Source of the DNA: Oceanibium sediminis
GTDB taxonomy: Bacteria; Pseudomonadota; Alphaproteobacteria; Rhodobacterales; Rhodobacteraceae
Direction: 5' to 3'
Length of the DNA: 64,000 bases
Assembly (NCBI RefSeq): GCF_003265325.1
Contig: NZ_QGNX01000001.1
Coordinates: 1 to 64,000 of the forward strand
Both the position numbers and the translations under genes were made by a program. The notes beneath the pieces were generated by a model, which saw only the letters and a list, made by a program, of their open reading frames with translations, ran no database searches and had not been told where the DNA came from. Shown here in pieces: positions 58,954 to 64,000 of this stretch (positions are counted from its first letter, which is position 1; every line of letters starts with the position of its first letter).

Positions 58954-60564
58954 ATGCACGCCCACCAGGAACTGCCGCGCACCGCCGCCAACCATGTCCC
59001 GCTGACGCCGGTCGGCTTCCTGACGCGCACGGCCCGCGTCTTTCCCGATCTTCCGGCGATCGTCTACGGCGATCTGCGCCGCACCTGGGGCGAAACGGCG
59101 GCACGCTGTACGCGGCTGGCGTCCGCGCTGGTGAACGCGGGGGTGCACCGGGGAGACGTGGTGGCCGTCGTCGCGCATAACACGCCCGAACTCTACGAGG
59201 CGCATTTCGCCGTGCCCATGGCGGGCGCGGTCCTGAATGCCATCAACACGCGGCTTGATGCGCGCACCATCGCCTACATCCTGGATCATGCCGAGGCGAA
59301 GATCCTGATCAACGACAGCGAACTGGCCCCCGTGATCGCCGAGGCGCTGGCCCTTTGCAAAGCCGCGCCGCTGGTGATCGACATCATCGACCCCGCCGCG
59401 CCGGGCGCGCCCCTGGGCAAGCAGGACTACGAGAGTTTCCTCGCCGGCGGCAGCCCCGATTTCACACCGATCGTGCCGGCGGATGAATGGGACAGCATTT
59501 CGATCAACTACACCTCCGGCACCACGGGGAACCCGAAGGGCGTCGTCTATCACCACCGGGGCGCGTATCTGAACGCGATCAACAACACGCTGGAATGGTC
59601 GATGCCCATGCACCCGACCTACCTGTGGACGCTGCCGATGTTCCATTGCAACGGCTGGTGCTTTCCCTGGACCATCGCCGCGAAGGCGGGCGTCAACGTC
59701 TGCCTGCGCAAGGTCAGCGCCGCCGCCATCTACGACGCGCTGGCCGATCACGGGGTGGACCACCTTTGCGGCGCGCCCATCGTGCTTGGCATGATGATCG
59801 GCGCCCCGAAGGAAGAGCAACGCCCCTTCCCCCAGACCTGCCGCGTGATGACCGCCGCCGCCCCGCCGCCGGCCTCGGTGCTGGCGCAAATGGCCGAGCA
59901 GGGCTTCGACGTGACCCATGTCTATGGCCTGACCGAGGTCTACGGCCCCGCCGTCGTCTGCGCTTGGCACGAGGAATGGAACGCCCTGCCGGTCGAGGAA
60001 CAGGCCCGCCTGAAATCCCGCCAGGGCGTGAACTACCTGCTGGAGGACGCGGTGATCGTCGCTGACGAACACGGCAACCCGGTCCCGGCGGACGGGCAGA
60101 CCATGGGCGAGGTGCTGTTTCGCGGCAACATCGTCATGAAGGGCTACATGAAGAACCCCGCCGCCACCGCCGAGGCGCTTGCCGGGGGCTGGTTCCATTC
60201 CGGCGACCTGGCCGTGGTGCACCCCGACGGCTACATCCAGATCCGCGACCGCGCCAAGGACATCATCATCTCGGGCGGCGAGAATATCTCCTCCATCGAG
60301 GTGGAGGACGTGCTGTTCAGCCATCCCGCCGTGCAAGCCGTCGCCGTCGTCGCGCGCCCCGACGAGAAATGGGGAGAGACGCCATGCGCCTTCGTCGAGC
60401 TGAAACCCGGCGCCGAGGTCAGCGAGGCCGACCTGATCGCCTTTGCGCGCGATCGCCTCGCGCATTTCAAGTGCCCGAGGTCGGTGGTGTTCGGCGAGGT
60501 GCCCAAGACCTCCACCGGGAAAATCCAGAAACCGCCGCTGCGGGACCGCGCGAGCCGGTTGTAA
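58954..60564 (+). CDS. Acyl-CoA synthetase, DmdB-like
   Basis: 536 residues, AMP-binding enzyme superfamily. ATP motif YTSGTTGNPKGVVYHHRGAYLN, adenine motif VYGLTEVYGPAVVC, GWFHSGDLAVVHPDGYIQIRDRAKDIIISGGENISSIEVE, and the C-terminal lysine in KTSTGKIQKPPLRD. The pattern matches medium-chain ligases of the DmdB group, which activate 3-methylmercaptopropionate in DMSP breakdown in marine Rhodobacterales. Fatty-acid use is the alternative. It is 3 bases after the permease gene, so it may activate what the transporter imports. Confidence 0.85.
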   Translation: MHAHQELPRTAANHVPLTPVGFLTRTARVFPDLPAIVYGDLRRTWGETAARCTRLASALVNAGVHRGDVVAVVAHNTPELYEAHFAVPMAGAVLNAINTRLDARTIAYILDHAEAKILINDSELAPVIAEALALCKAAPLVIDIIDPAAPGAPLGKQDYESFLAGGSPDFTPIVPADEWDSISINYTSGTTGNPKGVVYHHRGAYLNAINNTLEWSMPMHPTYLWTLPMFHCNGWCFPWTIAAKAGVNVCLRKVSAAAIYDALADHGVDHLCGAPIVLGMMIGAPKEEQRPFPQTCRVMTAAAPPPASVLAQMAEQGFDVTHVYGLTEVYGPAVVCAWHEEWNALPVEEQARLKSRQGVNYLLEDAVIVADEHGNPVPADGQTMGEVLFRGNIVMKGYMKNPAATAEALAGGWFHSGDLAVVHPDGYIQIRDRAKDIIISGGENISSIEVEDVLFSHPAVQAVAVVARPDEKWGETPCAFVELKPGAEVSEADLIAFARDRLAHFKCPRSVVFGEVPKTSTGKIQKPPLRDRASRL

Positions 60565-61031
60565 GCCTGCCGCAGGGGGTTTCGCGGGCGCTAAATGCCG
60601 GGGTGACGTTACGAAAACCCCTGAAATAAAAGATTTAATTCTCGCGTTTGCGTCATCGAAACCGCCTGCGCGGGGCCAAACTGTAACAAATCTGATTGTT
60701 TCCGAAATCGAAATCCACTGTCGGAACGGCCAGCATTGCAGGAAACCGCCCCGAAACTGACGCTTTCGTGATCGTTCGCCCCAGATTGACGCAACGTTAA
60801 TGACGCGTCGTTCATTAATTTTATATGTTTATTTTAAGACACTTAAATGAACTTCCAACGTAAAAAAGTGCTGCTCCGGCGGTTTCAATACCTGCCGGAA
60901 TTCAACCTTGCGTGAGCCGTTGTGATCGGCTTCGTGAATTGAAGATTCCGGCGCAAAAAGCCAATTGTCAGTCATCGCCAAACACGGCGAACGACATCAA
61001 CTCAGAAACAATACGTTAAAGGAAACAAACC
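60565..61031. promoter_or_regulatory. Long AT-rich leader before a small secreted protein
   Basis: 467 bases without a gene. From 60640 to 61020 the A+T content is far above the window average, with a TTTTATATGTTTATTTTAAG stretch near 60820. A perfect 7-bp inverted repeat TTAATGA-N8-TCATTAA lies at 60797-60818. A possible GC stem, CCGGCGG to GCCGG, is near 60877. The size suggests a strongly regulated promoter, a silenced (H-NS/MucR-like) region or a non-coding RNA. Confidence 0.4.
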
Positions 61032-61316
61032 ATGACACGCACTCTTATCGCCGCCCTCGCCGTTGCTTTCGCCGCCGCTCCCGTAGTCGCGTCCACCGTT
61101 GATCTGAACGACGCGTCGCTCAGCGTTTCGCAGAAAGCCCAGATCCACAACGTGCTGAACAGCGACGAAAGCTCCGACACGCAGCGCCGCTTGATCGAAG
61201 CCATCGTTTCGGACCTCGACGCGGGCGATGCGACCGGCGCTCAGGTGTTCTTCATCACCGAGTCCGATGAAAGCTCCAACACCCAGGAACGTCTGATCGA
61301 TGCCATCGTGAACTGA
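61032..61316 (+). CDS. Small secreted protein with two internal repeats (94 aa)
   Basis: 94 residues. Sec signal peptide (TLIAALAVAFAAAPVVAS, cleavage near residue 21). The mature part has two copies of a motif: DESSDTQRRLIEAIVSD and DESSNTQERLIDAIVN. The segment SNTQERLIDAIV resembles NTAERELLLSAI in the repeat protein at 53511-54011, so both may belong to one small-protein family. There are no cysteines. The strong ribosome binding site (TTAAAGGAAACAAACC) and long AT-rich leader suggest high or conditional expression. Function unknown. Confidence 0.7.
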   Translation: MTRTLIAALAVAFAAAPVVASTVDLNDASLSVSQKAQIHNVLNSDESSDTQRRLIEAIVSDLDAGDATGAQVFFITESDESSNTQERLIDAIVN

Positions 61317-61433
61317 TGGACGCAAGACAGCCACGGGGTTCGGAACGCTCCTCTCTCCCGGCGTTTCGAACCCTCGCGGTTCCCAGGGCGGCGGCCGGTT
61401 TCCGGCGGCCGTCCTTTGCGATTCAAGGCAGGC

Positions 61434-62408
61434 TCACAGGGTGCTGAGCGCCCGTGCGAAGACCGGCGGATCGACGTTGCCGCCGGTGGCGACGACGATC
61501 ACGTCGTCGCCCGCGATCTGATCGCCCCGGAACAGCGCGGCGGCCAGCGCGGCGGCGCCGCCGGGTTCCAGCACCAGTTTCAGGCGCAGGAACGCCTGCG
61601 CCATCGCAGCGAGGCATTCCTCGTCGCTGACGACCAGCCCCGGCCCGGCATGGGCCGACAGGATGGGAAACGTCAGCTCCCCCGGGCTCTCGGTCAGGAT
61701 CGCGTCGCAGATCGAGCCGGACGTGGCGGCATTCGACTGGCGTTCGCCCGTCGCCAGCGAGCGGGCGACATCGTCGAAGCCTTGCGGCTCGCAGGGGCGC
61801 ACCCGAAGCCCGGGTGCGCGATCCGCCAGCGCCAGCGCGATGCCGGAACTCAGCCCCCCGCCCCCGCAGCAGACCAGCACGTCGGCCCGGTCGATCCCCA
61901 GCCGATCGGCCTGCCGCGCCAGTTCCAGCCCGACAGTGCCCTGCCCCGCGATGACCAGCGGCTCGTCATAGGGCCGGACCAGGTGCAGGCCGCGCTTCCT
62001 GAGCAGGCGATCCCCGACATCCTCGCGCCGCTCACCGCCGGGGCGGTCGTAGAGCACCACCTCCGCCCCCAGCGCGCGGGTGTTCGCGATCTTCAGCTTC
62101 GGCGCGTCCAAGGGCATGATGATCACCGCCGGGCAGCCGTGCATCTGCGCCGCCAGCGCCACGCCTTGCGCGTGGTTGCCCGAGGAATAGGCCAGCACGC
62201 CCCCCGCCCTGTCTTCCGCCCGCATCGCGCTGACCGCGGCAAAGCCCCCGCGAAACTTGAACGAGCCGGTGTGTTGCAGGCATTCCGCCTTCACGTGGAC
62301 CCGCCGCCCGGCGATCTCGTCCAGCGCGGGGGAGCTGAGGACCGGGGTGCGGCGCACGACCGGGTCAAGCCGCGCATCGGCGGCGAGGATGGCCTCAAGA
62401 TCACTCAT
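61434..62408 (-). CDS. Threonine/serine dehydratase-type PLP enzyme
   Basis: 324 residues from ATG 62408. PLP lysine in HTGSFKFRGGFAAVSAM, phosphate loop VCCGGGGLSSGIAL, and YSSGNHAQGVALAA. Size and motifs fit the short form without regulatory ACT domain: threonine deaminase, serine dehydratase or serine racemase. Product is a 2-oxo acid and ammonia. Its start overlaps the alpha/beta hydrolase stop (ATGA), and that gene overlaps the HAD gene: one three-gene operon. Confidence 0.88.
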   Translation of the reverse strand: MSDLEAILAADARLDPVVRRTPVLSSPALDEIAGRRVHVKAECLQHTGSFKFRGGFAAVSAMRAEDRAGGVLAYSSGNHAQGVALAAQMHGCPAVIIMPLDAPKLKIANTRALGAEVVLYDRPGGERREDVGDRLLRKRGLHLVRPYDEPLVIAGQGTVGLELARQADRLGIDRADVLVCCGGGGLSSGIALALADRAPGLRVRPCEPQGFDDVARSLATGERQSNAATSGSICDAILTESPGELTFPILSAHAGPGLVVSDEECLAAMAQAFLRLKLVLEPGGAAALAAALFRGDQIAGDDVIVVATGGNVDPPVFARALSTL

Positions 62409-63238
62409 GTGCGTATCTTCTCCAGTAGCGCGGTCAGCGCCGCAAGGGCCTCGGGCTCGTCCAGGAACGGCACGTGGCCCCGGTCCGGCACGGTGGCCGC
62501 GATCATCTCGGGGTTGCGGGCCTGCATCCTGGCAAGGGTCGCGGCTGTCAGCAGGTCCGAATTCTCGCCGCGCACCACCGCAAGGGGCATCGCGGCGAAA
62601 GCGTCGAAGAACGGCCACAGGTCGACCGGCGGCACTTTCGACGCCTCGATCACCGCATCGCGCAGGGCGGGATCGTAGCGCAGCCCGATGGAGCCATCGC
62701 CGCGCAGGAACCAGCGCCGCGCCAGTTTCAGCCAGGTGGCGTCGTCAAGGGTCGGGAATTCCGCGCCCATGTTGGCCTTCAGCCCGGCGGCGACGCCTTC
62801 AAGCGTATCGGCCTTCGGCGGCACGCCGAGGTAGCCGAGGATGCGCTCAAGTCCCGCCGGGTCCAGCACGGGGCCGACATCGTTCAGCAGCACCCCGGCA
62901 AGCCTGTCGGTCGCCATCGCCGCCAGCACCATGGCGATCAGCCCCCCGCGCGAGGTGCCGACGATCGTGAGCTTCTCCAGCCCCAGGTGGTCGAGGAATT
63001 CCAGCACGTCCCGCGCCTCGACCGGGATCTGGTAGGTGGCGGGATCGTCGGCCCAGCCGGACTCGCCCCGCCCGCGCAGGGTCAGGCGGATCAGGCGCAC
63101 CCCGTCGGGCAGCACGGCGGCCAGGTCGTCGAAGTCGCGCGCATCGCGGGTCAGGCCTGGCAGGCACAGAAGTGGCAGGCCCTGCCCCTCGTCCTCATAG
63201 GCCAGGCTGACCCCGTCCGAGGTGGTGAACCGGCTCAC
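62405..63238 (-). CDS. Alpha/beta-fold hydrolase
   Basis: 277 residues from GTG 63238, which lies in the HAD stop (GTGA coupling). Nucleophile serine in IVGTSRGGLIAMVLAA, oxyanion region LLCLPGLTRDARDFDDL, an aspartate region VVRGENSDLLT and catalytic histidine in DRGHVPFLDEPEAL. Family includes esterases, epoxide and haloalkane dehalogenases; the specific substrate cannot be told. A longer frame to 63379 has no support. Confidence 0.87.
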   Translation of the reverse strand: MSRFTTSDGVSLAYEDEGQGLPLLCLPGLTRDARDFDDLAAVLPDGVRLIRLTLRGRGESGWADDPATYQIPVEARDVLEFLDHLGLEKLTIVGTSRGGLIAMVLAAMATDRLAGVLLNDVGPVLDPAGLERILGYLGVPPKADTLEGVAAGLKANMGAEFPTLDDATWLKLARRWFLRGDGSIGLRYDPALRDAVIEASKVPPVDLWPFFDAFAAMPLAVVRGENSDLLTAATLARMQARNPEMIAATVPDRGHVPFLDEPEALAALTALLEKIRT

Positions 63239-63924
63239 AGGCGTGCCGCCATTTCCGGGATGCTGGTCAGGTCCGGCAGCGTTTCCTCGGGCACCCACGG
63301 CAGACGATCCAGCGGATCGCCGGCGCGGTTCACCCAGACCGTGCGAAAGCCATAGCCCGCCGCCGCTGCCGCGTCCCACCCGTTGGAAGACACGAAGAGC
63401 ACCGTGTCCGCCCCGCGCCCGAAGCGCTGCCCGACAAGATCGTAGACCGAGCGGTGCGGCTTGAAGACGCCCACAGACTCAACGCTCAGCACCGCGTCCA
63501 TGTGCGCCCCAATCCCGGCAGAGCGCACCGCGCCGTCCAGCATGTCGGGTGAGCCGTTGGAGAGGATCGCGGTCTCCACACCCGCCGTTTTCAGCGCGGC
63601 CAGCATCGCGGGCACCTCGGGGAAGGCGGAAAGTTCCCAGTAAAGCGCCAGAAGCCGTTCGCGCAGCTCCGCGTCATCGCCCATGCCCGCCGCCTCCAAC
63701 GCGTAGTCGAGGCCGTCTGCAGTGACCTGCCAGAAATCGGTGTGGGCATCGGCCACTGCACGCAGCCAACTGTACTGAAGCTGCTTCAGCCGCCAGGTCC
63801 CGGCAATCCGGGGCCAGGCTTGCGCAAAGGCTTCGCGTCCCGGCTCGGCAGCGGCGATGCGGGCGGCGGCGGCCACGTCGAACAACGTGCCATAGGCGTC
63901 GAAGACAACAGTGTTGATGGGCAT
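63235..63924 (-). CDS. Haloacid dehalogenase, type II
   Basis: 229 residues from ATG 63924 (ribosome binding site CGGAAAGG). The nucleophile Asp9 is in VVFDAYGTLFDV; other motifs are ILSNGSPDMLDGAV, the lysine in VFKPHRSVYDLV and FVSSNGWDAAAAAGYGFRTVWVNRAG, together the L-2-haloacid dehalogenase set. It hydrolyses 2-haloacids or phosphate-like esters with inversion. It is the first gene of the operon with the alpha/beta hydrolase and the dehydratase. Its promoter lies in 63925-64000, where the window ends. Confidence 0.88.
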   Translation of the reverse strand: MPINTVVFDAYGTLFDVAAAARIAAAEPGREAFAQAWPRIAGTWRLKQLQYSWLRAVADAHTDFWQVTADGLDYALEAAGMGDDAELRERLLALYWELSAFPEVPAMLAALKTAGVETAILSNGSPDMLDGAVRSAGIGAHMDAVLSVESVGVFKPHRSVYDLVGQRFGRGADTVLFVSSNGWDAAAAAGYGFRTVWVNRAGDPLDRLPWVPEETLPDLTSIPEMAARL

Positions 63925-64000
63925 CCCAGGGCCTTTCCGGTCAGCGGAGGTTATCCCAACAGAAAGCACAGTTTGCCTGCGACGCCAATCGGCCGCCGCT

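Noticed and set aside
58264-60465. Minus-strand frame of 733 codons
   Set aside because: Antisense of the ABC permease and the acyl-CoA ligase, both with clear motifs.
61385-61425. GC-rich hairpin after the small secreted gene at 61032
   Set aside because: Only a 5-bp stem (GCCGG-TTT-CCGGC) pairs exactly; too weak to call a terminator with confidence.

Overview
The window comes from an alphaproteobacterium, most likely a Rhodobacterales (Roseobacter/Paracoccaceae) member. The DNA is GC-rich, the block trpF-lapA-ihfB-sppA-rpsA-cmk has an order familiar from that group, and there are a MucR regulator, a DmdB-like acyl-CoA ligase, a dimethylglycine/sarcosine dehydrogenase-type enzyme, RTX secretion signals, CtrA-like sites and a recurrent intergenic GCCTCCGGCGGG repeat. 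No tRNA, rRNA, CRISPR array or prophage was recognised.

Layout. 1-1.5 kb is an insertion-sequence graveyard: the last codons of one IS3-type transposase, then a GmrSD-like (DUF262/DUF1524) restriction gene of which only the C-terminus survives, cut by a second, truncated IS3 element. 1.5-5 kb holds a small membrane protein and a TadE/TadG-type pair with a third membrane-anchored protein. 5-13.4 kb is signalling: an OmpR-type regulator, an 880-residue PAS hybrid kinase, a winged-helix/TPR regulator, and a FixL/FixJ-like two-component pair followed by a secreted HbpS/GlcG-like haem-binding protein and an ankyrin protein. An 18-bp inverted repeat occurs both before the kinase and before the HbpS-like gene. 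15-24.5 kb combines an HPP-CBS protein, a ccoNOQP cbb3 oxidase operon led by an NsrR/Rrf2-like regulator and, divergent from it across a perfect GGTATT-TAC-AATACC palindrome, a globin-hemerythrin-DUF488-nitronate monooxygenase operon; this looks like one nitric-oxide/low-oxygen response locus.

24.5-37 kb carries an RTX beta-propeller protein, ychF, trpA, an lldD-type oxidase, rplY-pth, and then an unusual trio: a membrane-anchored LuxR-type regulator and two secreted PepSY-like proteins that end in very long aspartate runs (20+9 and 47 residues). trpB, trpF, lapA, ihfB, sppA, rpsA and cmk follow. 40-50 kb has a large chemoreceptor and a housekeeping block on the minus strand (trmB, lnt, corC-like, ybeY, phoH, miaB, mucR).

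50-64 kb has an M3 peptidase, a methyltransferase, a small secreted protein built of three internal repeats, a GcvT-domain dehydrogenase, an amino-acid ABC binding protein and permease without an adjacent ATPase, the DmdB-like ligase, a second small secreted repeat protein behind a long AT-rich leader, and a translationally coupled HAD / alpha-beta hydrolase / threonine dehydratase-like operon.

Best candidates for something little described are the poly-aspartate secreted pair with its membrane LuxR regulator, the HbpS-like two-component locus with its own repeated operator, and the small secreted repeat proteins. All assignments rest on reading the sequence and recalled family knowledge; no searches were run.
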